A stretch of 64,000 nt of DNA from Clostridium sp. CX1 (GTDB lineage: Bacteria > Bacillota > Clostridia > Clostridiales > Clostridiaceae), in NCBI RefSeq assembly GCF_025398335.1, contig NZ_JAODOO010000015.1:1-64000 (forward strand), read 5' to 3'. Of this stretch, positions 9,851 to 19,864 are shown in pieces. Within the stretch, counting starts at the first letter, position 1. Each line of letters opens with the position of its first letter. The notes under the pieces were generated by a model. It made no database searches and was not told where the DNA came from. It worked only from the letters and a program-made list of their open reading frames with translations. A program made the position numbers and the translations under genes.

Positions 9851-11092
9851 TTAATTTTCTATAATAGAGAATCTTTTTATTTCATGTACATAAGGTAGCT
9901 CCAGTAGTTTGTTTATTTTAGCGCTTAGGAAATCTTCACTTTTACATTTAACTAGAGCAACAACTTCACCGGGATTAGTTGCGTATTTAGAAAATATATG
10001 GCAGTTTTCAAAGTCTCCGGCAATGCTGCACATAACCTCTATTCTAGCTTTGGTTTTTATTCTTACAAACCAGCTAGAACTATTATTCCAGTACTTTTGT
10101 ACAGAGGCTTCCTTTTCGTTAAATCTGAGTACTTTTTTATTTTTGTTTTGAATGATATCGGTGATATCTCCAAATACGGAACTGGCAGTAGGAAGCATTC
10201 CGGCGCCTTTTCCTGTAAATAATACTTTTCCAACGGCATCGCCTTCTAATACAATAGCATTTAGTTCATTTTCTACCTTGCCTAGTTGAGAATTATTTTT
10301 TACCATAACAGGTTTTACAGCAGCATAAATTTTATCTTCTTCTCTGCTGCTGATAGCTAGAAGTTTTATGTTATATCCATGTGCTCTAGCATATTTAAAG
10401 TCTTCTTTATCTATTTGAGTTATGCCCTCTGTGACTATGTCCTTCCAGTTTAGCTTTTCATTATAAGCTATAGTTGAGAGAATAGAAAGCTTTCTAGCCG
10501 CATCGTAGCCTAAAACATCTGATTCAGGATTGGCCTCTGCAAAACCTAGTTGCTGAGCTTCCTTAAGGGCATCTTCATAACTGATGTCTTCCTTATCCAT
10601 TTTCGTAAGTATAAAGTTTGTAGTACCGTTTAGGATTGCTTTAATGTTTTTAATTTCATTTCCCATAAGACATTCCATTAAAGGTTTTAAAATAGGAATA
10701 CCGCCACCTACACTTGCTTCAAAGTTAAGTGTTACTCCATTTTTGTCAGCTAAGTCTAAAAGTTCTTTGCCATGTTCAGCAATAAGATCCTTATTAGCTG
10801 TTACCACATGCTTTTTTAGTTTTAATGCTCTTTTTATATATTCATAAGCGGGATCAATTCCACCCATAACTTCTACTACTATATCCACAGATTTTCTGAA
10901 AATATCCTCTATATTATTTGTAAGTAAGTTAGAATAAACTTTTTCTCTATGTTTTTCTATATCTCTAACAAGAATGCTAGATATTTTTAATTCCTCACCG
11001 GTAATTTTTTTGAATCTTTCCCTATTCTTCGTTATAAGCTCAGTTATACCTGTACCAACTGTGCCGTAACCTAGGACTGCTATTGATGCCAT
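9851..11092 (-). CDS. hom: homoserine dehydrogenase
   Basis: Reduces aspartate semialdehyde to homoserine, the branch point to methionine and threonine. The NAD(P)-binding GYGTVGTG is at residues 8-15, the catalytic region contains VTANKDLIA and NGTTNFILT, and a C-terminal ACT-like domain (about 335-413) suggests feedback control. Length 413 is usual for the ACT-containing class. It is the last gene of a minus-strand series metY-metX-hom, 64 bases after metX with SD GGAGGT, so it is probably read from the SAM-riboswitch promoter, making homoserine supply methionine-controlled here. Confidence 0.95.
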   Translation of the reverse strand: MASIAVLGYGTVGTGITELITKNRERFKKITGEELKISSILVRDIEKHREKVYSNLLTNNIEDIFRKSVDIVVEVMGGIDPAYEYIKRALKLKKHVVTANKDLIAEHGKELLDLADKNGVTLNFEASVGGGIPILKPLMECLMGNEIKNIKAILNGTTNFILTKMDKEDISYEDALKEAQQLGFAEANPESDVLGYDAARKLSILSTIAYNEKLNWKDIVTEGITQIDKEDFKYARAHGYNIKLLAISSREEDKIYAAVKPVMVKNNSQLGKVENELNAIVLEGDAVGKVLFTGKGAGMLPTASSVFGDITDIIQNKNKKVLRFNEKEASVQKYWNNSSSWFVRIKTKARIEVMCSIAGDFENCHIFSKYATNPGEVVALVKCKSEDFLSAKINKLLELPYVHEIKRFSIIEN

Positions 11093-11155
11093 AAATTCTA
11101 CCTCCTAATTAGTATTATTGATAAAACTTTTATTTTGCCGAAAAACCAAGAAGTC

Positions 11156-12319
11156 TTATAGGCTCCCAGCATTATAGTCCGCGTTATTCCAATTACTTTT
11201 GATACTATCTAAAAACTCCTTTAAAAATTCTTCGTATTTTCCTGGTTCCAGTAAGAAAGAATCATGTCCGCAGTTTGACTGGACTTCATGGTACTCTAAA
11301 TTTACACCGCTTAAGCTTAGTATATCTCTGCTTTTTCTAAGTTCACCTATGTGGAAGAGAGTATCAGAGGAGATTGAAGCTAGTAGAAACTTGGATTTTA
11401 TTCTACCAAGGGCTGCTTCATAGGAACCGTATTCTCTTTTTAAATCAAATAAATCCATTGCTCTTGTTATATAAAGATAGGTGTTAGCATCAAATCTATT
11501 TACAAGCTTACTTCCTTGATAGTTTAGGTAACTGTCTATTTCAAATTCTGCATCAAACCCTTGATAGAAATCTATTATATTATTTCTAGTTTTTCTTCCA
11601 AATTTTTTATTCATTAAATCCTTAGTTTGATAGGTGAGCATAGCAATCATTCTTGCTATAGATAAGCCATTGAAAGGAACTGCTGCCTGGTAGTAGTCTC
11701 CTTTATTCCAGTTAGGATCAGTTATTATGGCTCTTCTCATAATGTGATTTATTCCTATAGACTCTGTACTTAGGTTAAGAGGTGAAGCTAAGTCTATAAC
11801 TCCGTCTATAAAATCAGGATAAGATACTGCCCACTGAAGTGCTTGTAGTCCACCCATAGAACCGCCTACTACAGCTAAAAGATGGTTTATATTAAAGTAA
11901 TCTAGTATTTTCTTTTGGGCATTAACCATATCTTTTATTGTAACAATAGGGAAGGTTATTCCATAAGCTTTGCCTGTTTCAGGATTTATAGATGAGGGGC
12001 CTGTGGAACCGCTGCAGCCTCCTAAAATATTAGAGCAGATTATAAAATACTTGTTAGTATCGAATATCTTACCAACACCTACAAAATCTTCCCACCAACC
12101 TTCAGTATCTTCTGGAGCATGCCTAGCTGGATGAGAATCACCAGTTAGAGCATGAGTTATAAGTATACAGTTACTCTTATCCTCATTCAGCTTTCCATAA
12201 GTTTCAAAGCATAGAGTTATTGGACCAAAGTTTTTTTCGCTCTCAAGGAGAAAGTCTTTCTTTTTAGAAAAGGTAAGATACTCCTTAAAACCTTCCTTTC
12301 TATAATTAAATTCATTCAA
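11156..12319 (-). CDS. metX: homoserine O-acetyltransferase
   Basis: Transfers acetyl from acetyl-CoA to homoserine, activating it for direct sulfhydrylation by MetY. The alpha/beta-hydrolase nucleophile elbow GGSMGGLQALQW is seen about residue 145, with the catalytic aspartate near SDTLFHIGE and the histidine in CGHDSFLLE. The best start is TTG 12319, eight bases after GGAGG; the upstream TTG at 12334 lies inside that SD. The C-terminal extension is short, and no CBS domains are present. Lies between metY and hom. Confidence 0.94.
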   Translation of the reverse strand: MNEFNYRKEGFKEYLTFSKKKDFLLESEKNFGPITLCFETYGKLNEDKSNCILITHALTGDSHPARHAPEDTEGWWEDFVGVGKIFDTNKYFIICSNILGGCSGSTGPSSINPETGKAYGITFPIVTIKDMVNAQKKILDYFNINHLLAVVGGSMGGLQALQWAVSYPDFIDGVIDLASPLNLSTESIGINHIMRRAIITDPNWNKGDYYQAAVPFNGLSIARMIAMLTYQTKDLMNKKFGRKTRNNIIDFYQGFDAEFEIDSYLNYQGSKLVNRFDANTYLYITRAMDLFDLKREYGSYEAALGRIKSKFLLASISSDTLFHIGELRKSRDILSLSGVNLEYHEVQSNCGHDSFLLEPGKYEEFLKEFLDSIKSNWNNADYNAGSL

Positions 12320-12344
12320 TAGATACACCTCCAAATTTATAAAA

Positions 12345-12415
12345 AGACAATTGGTAGTAAATATATTAAAGATACTATGCTATTAGGAGGAAACATGGGA
12401 TACTACCAATTGTCT
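12345..12415 (-). repeat. 15-bp inverted repeat in the metY-metX gap
   Basis: Perfect arms agacaattggtagta (12345-12359) and tactaccaattgtct (12401-12415) flank 41 bases. Read on the minus strand the downstream arm ends in TTTTT, so the structure could act as an internal terminator or processing hairpin between metY and metX. On the plus strand the enclosed region contains AGGAGG and an ATG (12395) opening an 11-codon frame, which is probably chance. Confidence 0.6.
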
Positions 12416-12477
12416 AGTGGGCTATATTAATGCAAAGTTATAATGTTATAAAGCGTTAATTTTATAAAGTTAAGGCC

Positions 12478-13755
12478 TTATACTTGCTCTAATGCGTCTG
12501 AAAGATCTGCAATCAGGTCAGTCACATCTTCAATTCCTATAGAAATTCTTATAAGTTCAGGGCTAACTCCTGCTTCAGTTAACTGCTCTTCACTAAGTTG
12601 AGAGTGAGTTGTAGAAGCTGGGTGAATTATTAAGGATTTAGCATCTCCAACATTAGCAAGGTGTGAGAATATTTTCACGTTCTCTATTATCTTTTTACCA
12701 GCTTCAACTCCGCCATTTACCCCAAAAGTGAATATAGAACCGGCTCCTAGAGGAAGATACTTTTTAGATAAATCATAATATTTGTTACCCTCTAATTCTG
12801 GATAGTTAACCCACTGAACTTTAGGATGATTACTTAAGAATTCCACGATTTTTCTAGTGTTCTCTACGTGCTTTTGTACTCTAAGGGATAGAGTTTCAAC
12901 TCCTAATATAAGTAAGAAAGAGTTGAATGGTGATATACAAGCTCCTAAATCTCTTAAAAGAGATACTCTTAACTTAGTAATATAAGCAGCAGCACCAACG
13001 GCTTCTACAAATTTTAGTCCGTGATAACTTTCGTCAGGCTCTACTAGACCAGGAAATTTTCCATTATCCCAGTTGAATTTTCCTGAATCTATAACTATAC
13101 CACCTATAGATGTGCCGTGTCCGCCAATGAACTTTGTAAGAGAATGAACTATAATATCTGCGCCAAATTCGATTGGTCTGCAAAGATAAGGTGATGCAAA
13201 GGTATTATCTACTACTAGAGGAACACCATGGCTATGTGCAATATCTGCAACAGCTTGAATATCTACAAGGTTTATTCCTGGATTACCTATAGTTTCTATA
13301 TACACTGCCTTAGTTTTTTCAGTTATAGCAGCTTCAAAGTTTGCTGGATCATCTGGATTTACAAGATTGACCTTAATTCCAAAGTTTTTAAAGGTATGAG
13401 TAAATAGTGTGTAAGTTCCACCGTAGAGGGTAGCAGCAGCGACTATTTCATCACCAGCACCTGCGATATTTGTTATAGCGTAAGTAATTGCAGCCATTCC
13501 TGAAGCAGTGGCCACAGCACCAACGCCGCCTTCTAGCTGAGCAACTCTTTCTTCTAAGACAGCAGTAGTTGGGTTTGTTAACCTTGTATAAATATTTCCT
13601 GATTCTGCAAGACCAAATAAGTTAGCAGCATGTTCTGCGCTGTCAAAAACATAAGAAGATGTTTGATAAATTGGAACTGCTCTTGATTTACTGCTTGCAT
13701 CTGGTGTGTGTCCTCCGTGTGCTTGAATAGTATCAAATCCTAATTTTCTTGTCAT
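12478..13755 (-). CDS. metY: O-acetylhomoserine sulfhydrylase (PLP-dependent)
   Basis: Makes homocysteine from O-acetylhomoserine and sulfide. Cys/Met-metabolism PLP enzyme: the lysine that holds PLP lies in [11 protein letters not shown] (about residue 207), and SGMAAITYA and the TRLTNPTT phosphate-binding region are present. Length 425 matches MetY, not the roughly 380-residue cystathionine gamma-synthases. SD GAGGAGG supports the ATG. It is the first gene after the minus-strand SAM riboswitch. Confidence 0.94.
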   Translation of the reverse strand: MTRKLGFDTIQAHGGHTPDASSKSRAVPIYQTSSYVFDSAEHAANLFGLAESGNIYTRLTNPTTAVLEERVAQLEGGVGAVATASGMAAITYAITNIAGAGDEIVAAATLYGGTYTLFTHTFKNFGIKVNLVNPDDPANFEAAITEKTKAVYIETIGNPGINLVDIQAVADIAHSHGVPLVVDNTFASPYLCRPIEFGADIIVHSLTKFIGGHGTSIGGIVIDSGKFNWDNGKFPGLVEPDESYHGLKFVEAVGAAAYITKLRVSLLRDLGACISPFNSFLLILGVETLSLRVQKHVENTRKIVEFLSNHPKVQWVNYPELEGNKYYDLSKKYLPLGAGSIFTFGVNGGVEAGKKIIENVKIFSHLANVGDAKSLIIHPASTTHSQLSEEQLTEAGVSPELIRISIGIEDVTDLIADLSDALEQV

Positions 13756-13865
13756 AATAAATTCCTCCTCAAATAATTCATAATTTTGTACTCACACGGA
13801 ACTTCTATATTTAGAGTTTAACTAAGCAAATTATTTTTACTTCTGCTTAAAAATTTTACGTAAAA

Positions 13866-14030
13866 CAAAAAACTTCTCGTGTTGATGAGACACAAGAAGT
13901 TTAAATCCTCATGCTTCTCATCTCTCAGGTTTACTACCTGCTGGAATTAGCACCGTTGAATATACTGTTAATATATTCAGGTTGCCGGGCGTCATAGGGC
14001 CAGTCCCTCAGCCTCTCTTGATAAGAAGTT
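13866..14030 (-). promoter_or_regulatory. SAM-I (S-box) riboswitch with terminator, controls metY-metX-hom
   Basis: Read on the minus strand: the P1 strand cttcttatcaagag, the conserved GAGGGACTGGCCC, the kink-turn and GACGCCCGGCAACC, then GGTGCTAATTCC and a closing GATGAGAAG. The expression platform is a hairpin (13871-13901, aacttctcgtgt / acacaagaagtt) followed by T6. High SAM should end transcription ahead of metY. Confidence 0.96.
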
Positions 14031-14048
14031 CCGTATTCGATTGAAACT

Positions 14049-14078
14049 ATCATACCAGATATTAGAATGCGCTGTCAA
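14049..14078 (-). promoter_or_regulatory. sigma-A promoter for the metY operon
   Basis: On the minus strand TTGACA (14078-14073), an 18-base spacer and TATGAT (14054-14049) lie about 20 bases upstream of the riboswitch P1. Confidence 0.8.
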
Positions 14079-14328
14079 TATATAAAAAACAAAAATTTGA
14101 ATATTAAGTTCTTATAAATTTCATAAAATGTTGATATTCCTTAATTTTCCGTTAAAAAATTTTTTCTATAAAAGAAGGGGGGAATAATTATTACATGATA
14201 ATTATACAACAACTTTATGTGAATTATTTTTAATCTATGTAATTATAGATCCTTAGAAACCTTATATATCAAGGTTTTATTCTGAAATGTGAGCAGTTTC
14301 AATGGTTAGAGCAGCTCTAAAGTTTTTG

Positions 14329-14357
14329 TTGACAAATATAATGAAAAGTATTAATAT
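14329..14357 (+). promoter_or_regulatory. sigma-A promoter for metF-metH
   Basis: TTGACA (14329-14334), a 17-base spacer and TAATAT (14352-14357), about 27 bases before the aptamer. A TATAAT at 14373-14378 is an alternative -10 without a matching -35. Confidence 0.65.
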
Positions 14358-14383
14358 TAGCATAAAATGTATATAATAAAATT

Positions 14384-14564
14384 TTCTTATCAAGAGTGGT
14401 GGAGGGACTGGCCCTATGAAACCCGACAACCGGCATTTGAAAGTGAATGTATCGGTGTCAATTCCTGCAGAATATTAGTTATTCTGACAGATAAGAATAG
14501 TAGTCTCATAATATTAATTTAAGATTTTTAGAGCTGCTTTTCTTATGAAAAGGCAGCTTTTTTA
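14384..14564 (+). promoter_or_regulatory. SAM-I (S-box) riboswitch with terminator, controls metF-metH
   Basis: P1 is ttcttatc (14384-14391) with gataagaa (14490-14497). Between them lie GAGGGACTGGCCC and the AAACCCGACAACC block, GGTGTCAATTCC and the closing strand. The platform is a terminator hairpin gctgcttttc / gaaaaggcagc with T6 at 14530-14564. It is the divergent partner of the aptamer at 13866-14030. Confidence 0.96.
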
Positions 14565-14619
14565 TTTTATAACAGCTGCAAAATCATTACCTAAATACGA
14601 TAAATAAGGGGGTTTTAAA

Positions 14620-15516
14620 GTGCTTATAAAAGATTTATTTCTACATAAAAAGTTAACAATATCCTTTGAGTTATTTCCACCAAAACAGAGTGTATCCTTA
14701 GATGGAATATACAACACTATTGCAGAGTTAAAAGAGTTGAATCCGGATTTTATAAGTGTAACCTATGGTGCTGGAGGAAGCAGCAAAGACAGGAGTATAG
14801 AGCTAGCATCATCAGTGAAAAATAAATTTGGAATAGAGACAGTAGCTCACTTAACCTGTATAACTTATACCAAGAGAGAAGTTAAAAATACGCTGGATAA
14901 ACTACAGGAAAATAATATAGACAATATACTGGCTTTAAGAGGGGATATACCCAAGGATTTTGTATTACCAGAGAACTTAGAGTACAATAGTTCCAAAGAC
15001 TTAATTTGTGAATTAGCTCAGAGAAAGGGGTTTTGTATATCTGCAGCAGCCTATCCAGAAGGATATATGGGATCTATGGATATAGATAGGGAAATAAAAA
15101 GTCTTAGGGATAAAGTAGATTGTGGTGCAGAGGTATTAATTACCCAACTTTTCTTTAATAATAATAGTTTTTATGATTTTAAGGAGAAGTTATATAAGTA
15201 TAATATTAATACTCCTGTTATTGCTGGAGTTATGCCTGCTGTAGATAGGACTTTAATAAACCGTATTTCATCGATTTCTGGTGCTTCTATTCCTGATAGA
15301 CTGAAAAAACTTTTAGACAAATATCAGTATTCACCAGAAGCTTTGTTAGAAGCAGGTACAGTTTATGCGGCGGAACAGGTCTCTGATTTAGTTGCCAGTG
15401 GAGTAGAGGGTATACATCTTTATACTATGAACAAATCAGAAATTGTAAAGAAAATCCTAAAAAGTGTAGAGGAAATTCGTAAGTCTGTAAATTATAAGTC
15501 AGTAAGCTCCTTCTAG
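14620..15516 (+). CDS. metF: methylenetetrahydrofolate reductase
   Basis: Reduces 5,10-methylene-THF to 5-methyl-THF, the methyl donor for MetH. A TIM-barrel flavoprotein: the N-terminal FELFPPK carries the catalytic glutamate, SVTYGAGGSS follows, and LRGDIP and TQLFFNN are family landmarks. At 298 residues it is the normal bacterial length. The start is GTG 14620 behind AAGGGGG. It is the first gene downstream of the plus-strand S-box, with metH about 90 bases on. Confidence 0.93.
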   Translation: MLIKDLFLHKKLTISFELFPPKQSVSLDGIYNTIAELKELNPDFISVTYGAGGSSKDRSIELASSVKNKFGIETVAHLTCITYTKREVKNTLDKLQENNIDNILALRGDIPKDFVLPENLEYNSSKDLICELAQRKGFCISAAAYPEGYMGSMDIDREIKSLRDKVDCGAEVLITQLFFNNNSFYDFKEKLYKYNINTPVIAGVMPAVDRTLINRISSISGASIPDRLKKLLDKYQYSPEALLEAGTVYAAEQVSDLVASGVEGIHLYTMNKSEIVKKILKSVEEIRKSVNYKSVSSF

Positions 15517-15609
15517 ATAGAATCGTTGCAAGAGGATATTTAGGAGAAAGCAAATCTAAATTAATATATAGGTTTATTAGACACAATTATGAGAAAGGAA
15601 GTGGGCAAG

Positions 15610-17997
15610 ATGTCATTAAAAGATAGATTTATGTTTTTTGATGGAGCTATGGGAACTATGCTTCAAAGAGAAGGGCTTAAGGTAGGAGAACTACCGGAAA
15701 GTCTTAATATAACTAATCCAGATATTATAAGAAAGATACACCGTCAATATATAGAAGCAGGTTCTGATGTAGTAATTACTAATACTTTTGGTGCCAATGA
15801 ATTAAAATATAGTAAGTCTCAGTTTTTAATAGAAGAGGTCATAACTGCTGGGGTTAAGGTAGCTAGAGAAGCAGCGGCAGATAAGCTTGTAGCTTTAGAT
15901 ATAGGACCTATAGGTCAGATTATGGAGCCTACAGGAAGTTTAAGCTTTGAAGGAGCCTATGAGTTATTTAAAAAACAAGTAATTATAGGAGAGAAAGCAG
16001 GAGCAGATCTAATCTTAATAGAAACTATGTCAGATTTATATGAGACTAAAGCGGCAATACTTGCAGCTAAAGAAAATAGTTCTCTGCCAGTATTTTGTAC
16101 TATGACTTTTCAAGAGAATGGAAGAACTCTAATGGGTACAGATCCTAAAACAATGGTCTTTGTACTAGAAGGACTTGGTGTTGATGCTCTAGGAGTTAAC
16201 TGCTCACTGGGACCTAAGGAGCTTATGCCTATAGTAGAAGAAATTCTAAAATATTCTTCTATCCCCGTTATGGTTCAGCCAAACGCTGGATTGCCAAGGT
16301 ATGACGGTGAAAAAACTATTTACGACATAGCACCAGAGCAGTTTGCAGAATATATAAAGACAATGGCAGAAAAAGGAGTAAGAATCTTTGGAGGCTGTTG
16401 TGGTACAAATCCAGATTACATTAAAGCATCGGTGAAAATTTTACAGGGATTAAAGCCTGCTGATACAAAACCTAAAAATTATACTGCAGTTTGCTCTGCT
16501 ACTGAAACGGTAATCTTAGATGGTAGTGTTAAAATTATAGGGGAGAGAATTAACCCTACAGGAAAAGCAAGGTATAAAGAAGAATTAAAAGAGAAAAGTG
16601 TAAAATATATTCAAGCTGAAGCAGTTAAGCAGAAGGAAGAGGGAGCTGATATACTAGGATTAAATGTAGGACTTCCTGAAATTGACGAGAAGGAAATGAT
16701 GACTAAGGCTGTGAAGGCAATACAAAAGGTTGTTCAGCTTCCGGTTACCATAGATAGTCCAACTCCAGAAGTATTAGAGGCAGGAGCTAGGGTTTATAAT
16801 GGAAAGCCTATAATAAACTCTGTTAACGGAAAGGAAAGTACCATGGAAAAGGTGTTTCCTATAGTAAAAAAGTATGGCGGCGCTGTTATTGCTCTTACCA
16901 TAGATGAAAAGGGAATACCAGCTACTGCAGAGGAAAGAGTAAAGATAGCAGAGAAAATCCTAAAGAGAGCTAAAGACTACGGTATAGATAAAAAGGATAT
17001 AATCATAGATTGCCTTGCACTGACAGCATCTGCTCAACAGAAGGATGTTCTAGAAACAGTAAGGGCTATAAAGCTGGTAAAGGAAAAACTAGGTGTTAAA
17101 ACTGTACTTGGAGTAAGTAATATATCCTATGGTCTTCCAAATAGAAAGCTTTTAAATAGAACTTTCCTCTCCATGGCTCTTTATGCAGGCCTTGATTTGC
17201 CTATAACCAATACAGGTGATGAAGAGATAAAAGCCACTATTAATGCCTTTGAAGTGCTTTCAAATATAGACAAGGAAAGTAAAAATTATATAAGCAAATA
17301 TGGAAAGGCTGGTACAAAGGTCAATCAGCTAAATAAGGAAGAGTCTAATTTTGAGGTAAAGAACAATAATTTAGATAAGGACCTAAAAGAAATAATAATA
17401 GCTGGAATTGAAGAAGATGCTGTGCAGTGTACTAAGGAGCTTTTAAAGGTTAAAGAGCCTATAGAAATAGTAAACTCATATATTATTCCTGCATTGGACT
17501 TTGTTGGAGAAGAATATGAAAGCGGGGAAATTTTCTTACCTCAGCTTATTCAATCTGCAGAAACTGTTAAAAGGTCCTTTGAGGTTATAAAGAAAAGCAT
17601 TCTAACCAGTGGAACTAGTAACATTGAAAAAGGAAAGATAGTAGTTGCAACAGTTAAAGGTGATATTCATGACATAGGCAAAAATATAGTAAAGGTACTT
17701 TTAGAAAACTATGGTTTTGAAGTTATAGACTTAGGTAAGGATGTACCAATTGAAGAGGTAGTTAGAGTGGTAAAGGAAAATAATATTAAGCTTGTAGGCT
17801 TAAGCGCCCTTATGACAACTACGGTGGCTAATATGAAAAAGACCATTGAAGCTTTAAAGGAAAGTGGTGCTGATTGTAAGGTTATGGTTGGCGGAGCAGT
17901 TTTAAATAAGGAATATGCTGAGATGATAGGAGCAGATTTCTATGCTAGGGATGCTAGGGAAAGTGTCAAGATAGCGGAGGAGGTTTTTGGTAAATAG
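15610..17997 (+). CDS. metH: cobalamin-dependent methionine synthase lacking the reactivation domain
   Basis: Transfers methyl from methyl-THF through cobalamin to homocysteine. Modules in order: homocysteine-binding barrel (residues 1 to about 280, zinc ligands in GVNCSLG and FGGCCGTNP), pterin-binding barrel (about 305-560, KIIGERINPTGK), helical cap (about 575-655) and cobalamin-binding domain with DIHDIGK (axial histidine about residue 687). The protein stops there: the C-terminal SAM-dependent reactivation domain of the 1200-residue MetH is missing, as in other clostridia. ATG 15610 follows AAAGGA (15594-15599); an upstream ATG at 15589 overlaps that SD. Co-transcribed with metF under the S-box. 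Confidence 0.93.
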   Translation: MSLKDRFMFFDGAMGTMLQREGLKVGELPESLNITNPDIIRKIHRQYIEAGSDVVITNTFGANELKYSKSQFLIEEVITAGVKVAREAAADKLVALDIGPIGQIMEPTGSLSFEGAYELFKKQVIIGEKAGADLILIETMSDLYETKAAILAAKENSSLPVFCTMTFQENGRTLMGTDPKTMVFVLEGLGVDALGVNCSLGPKELMPIVEEILKYSSIPVMVQPNAGLPRYDGEKTIYDIAPEQFAEYIKTMAEKGVRIFGGCCGTNPDYIKASVKILQGLKPADTKPKNYTAVCSATETVILDGSVKIIGERINPTGKARYKEELKEKSVKYIQAEAVKQKEEGADILGLNVGLPEIDEKEMMTKAVKAIQKVVQLPVTIDSPTPEVLEAGARVYNGKPIINSVNGKESTMEKVFPIVKKYGGAVIALTIDEKGIPATAEERVKIAEKILKRAKDYGIDKKDIIIDCLALTASAQQKDVLETVRAIKLVKEKLGVKTVLGVSNISYGLPNRKLLNRTFLSMALYAGLDLPITNTGDEEIKATINAFEVLSNIDKESKNYISKYGKAGTKVNQLNKEESNFEVKNNNLDKDLKEIIIAGIEEDAVQCTKELLKVKEPIEIVNSYIIPALDFVGEEYESGEIFLPQLIQSAETVKRSFEVIKKSILTSGTSNIEKGKIVVATVKGDIHDIGKNIVKVLLENYGFEVIDLGKDVPIEEVVRVVKENNIKLVGLSALMTTTVANMKKTIEALKESGADCKVMVGGAVLNKEYAEMIGADFYARDARESVKIAEEVFGK

Positions 17998-18106
17998 GAT
18001 AAGTTTATTCATAATAAAATGCAAAGTGAATTTTGTAAACAGGGCTGTGTATTAAGAAAAAATATCTATAAAAGTTCTGATAAAATCCGTTGAACATCAT
18101 GTAGAT

Positions 18107-18161
18107 AAAAACGAGCAGTGGTATAACTAATTTTAATCTGTTATACCACTGCTCGTTTTTT
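18107..18161 (+). terminator. intrinsic terminator after metH
   Basis: Near-perfect 20-bp stem aaaacgagcagtggtataac / gttataccactgctcgtttt followed by T residues. From here to the ger start at 18350 is AT-rich spacer; I could not assign a sporulation promoter with confidence. Confidence 0.92.
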
Positions 18162-18349
18162 AACCTAGTTAGAGTTTTTCACAGGGTATAAACTATATAG
18201 AAATAATTGAAGTATTAATTAACTTACTATTCTCCTGTATTTATAATTTATTCATTTTTAGAATAAACTAACAAAATTTATAGATAATATATAGCAAAGA
18301 ATAAAATATGAAAGGATTCCAAGATTAAAGGGAACGGGGCGAGTATAAT

Positions 18350-19855
18350 ATGGATATTCAACAAGGTTGCATCCCTATTATGGAGAATATAGATAAAAAC
18401 ATAGATGCTGTTAAAACGATTTTAAGCGACAATCAATCCTTGATATATAAAAGATTCGAAAGTGCGTCGGAGGAAAGTATACAATTTTGTTCTATATTTA
18501 TAAAAAACTTATGTGATACTAAGGAAATAGTGGAGAGTATAATAAAGCCCATAATGTCAAAAGAAATTAGTAGTGCTATTGAAGCGGATAAAAGGATAAA
18601 TTTTATTCTCCTAAAAGTAATGCTGACACATGATAACAACAAAATAGAAACCATTGATGATTGTATAAATAATCTTGTGAAAGGGAATGCAGTATTATTT
18701 ATAGAAGGCTGCAAAGAAGCTGTTGTAGTAGATACTTCAAAAAGAAAAGAAAGGGCTATAGAAGAGCCAGAATCTAATAAGGTTTCAAGAGGTCCTAAAT
18801 TAGGATTTACAGAGTCTATTGATACAAATGTAGCCCTAATTCAGCAAATAATACATAATCAGGATTTAAAGATAAGATATTTAACATTGGGAACACAAAC
18901 AAAAACGCAAATATGCATAAGTTACATGGAAAATATTGCATCAGATAAGATAGTCGAAGAGGTATTTAAAAGAATAAGAGAAGTAGAACTGGATGGTATT
19001 TTGGACTCCTATTATATAGAAAGTTTTATTGAGGATTCACCTCTTTCAGTGTTTCCGACTATAGGATTCACTGATAGGCCTGATATTGCTTGTGCCAAAC
19101 TTTTAGAGGGGAGAGTTGTAGTAATATGTGATGGAAGTCCACAGATTTTGACTCTTCCTCATTTACTTGTGGAGAATTTTCAAACCAATGAAGATTATTA
19201 CAAGAGCTATACAATAGCAAGCTTTTACAGGATATTAAGATATATTTCCTTTGCTATAACCAGTTTGACTCCAGCTATTTATTTAGCTATGGTAAATTAT
19301 CATCAGGAACTTATACCAACTAATTTGCTTTTTAGCATTATGGCAGCAAGAAACTCCATACCTTTTCCAACGATTTTGGAGTTACTGTTAATGCTTCTAG
19401 TTTTTGAAACTCTTATTGAAGCTAGCAGAAGACTACCTCCTAATATAGGGCCAACTGTAAGTATTGTAGGAGGACTGATACTTGGCCAGGCAGCAATTAG
19501 TGCAAGATTGGTGAGTGCACCGATTATAATTATGACGGCAGTATCTGGAACAACCAGTTTTTTATTACCCTTTACTACTGGGCCTGTTGTTTTCATTAGA
19601 TTATTTTGTCTTGCCTTTTCTGCAATATTAGGATTTTATGGACTAGTTTTCTCACTTATACTGATAACAACATATATGCTTTCTCTTAAGTCCTTTGGAG
19701 TTCCCTATACAATGGGGCTTACAACCTTTAGAAGCTATGATGTACAGGATACAATTATCAGGCTGCCTTGGTGGTATATGAAGTACAGAATAAGGATAAT
19801 TGCAGCTAAAAACCTTGTTCGTAATAGTAGTAAGAAAAAGTTTTCCACGAGGTGA
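18350..19855 (+). CDS. gerKA: spore germination receptor A subunit (GerA family)
   Basis: The A subunit of a nutrient germinant receptor in the spore inner membrane. An N-terminal soluble domain of about 270 residues precedes a membrane domain with four to five helices; SFYRILRYISFAIT, PFPTILELLLM and RRLPPNIGPTVSIVGGLILGQ (split across the helices) are typical of GerAA/GerKA. Length 501 is normal. It leads an A-C-small-B operon with tight spacing. Expected expression in the forespore under sigma-G is from family knowledge. The gerK letter is by similarity to clostridial receptors and is not certain. Confidence 0.88.
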   Translation: MDIQQGCIPIMENIDKNIDAVKTILSDNQSLIYKRFESASEESIQFCSIFIKNLCDTKEIVESIIKPIMSKEISSAIEADKRINFILLKVMLTHDNNKIETIDDCINNLVKGNAVLFIEGCKEAVVVDTSKRKERAIEEPESNKVSRGPKLGFTESIDTNVALIQQIIHNQDLKIRYLTLGTQTKTQICISYMENIASDKIVEEVFKRIREVELDGILDSYYIESFIEDSPLSVFPTIGFTDRPDIACAKLLEGRVVVICDGSPQILTLPHLLVENFQTNEDYYKSYTIASFYRILRYISFAITSLTPAIYLAMVNYHQELIPTNLLFSIMAARNSIPFPTILELLLMLLVFETLIEASRRLPPNIGPTVSIVGGLILGQAAISARLVSAPIIIMTAVSGTTSFLLPFTTGPVVFIRLFCLAFSAILGFYGLVFSLILITTYMLSLKSFGVPYTMGLTTFRSYDVQDTIIRLPWWYMKYRIRIIAAKNLVRNSSKKKFSTR

Positions 19856-19864
19856 TACAATATA

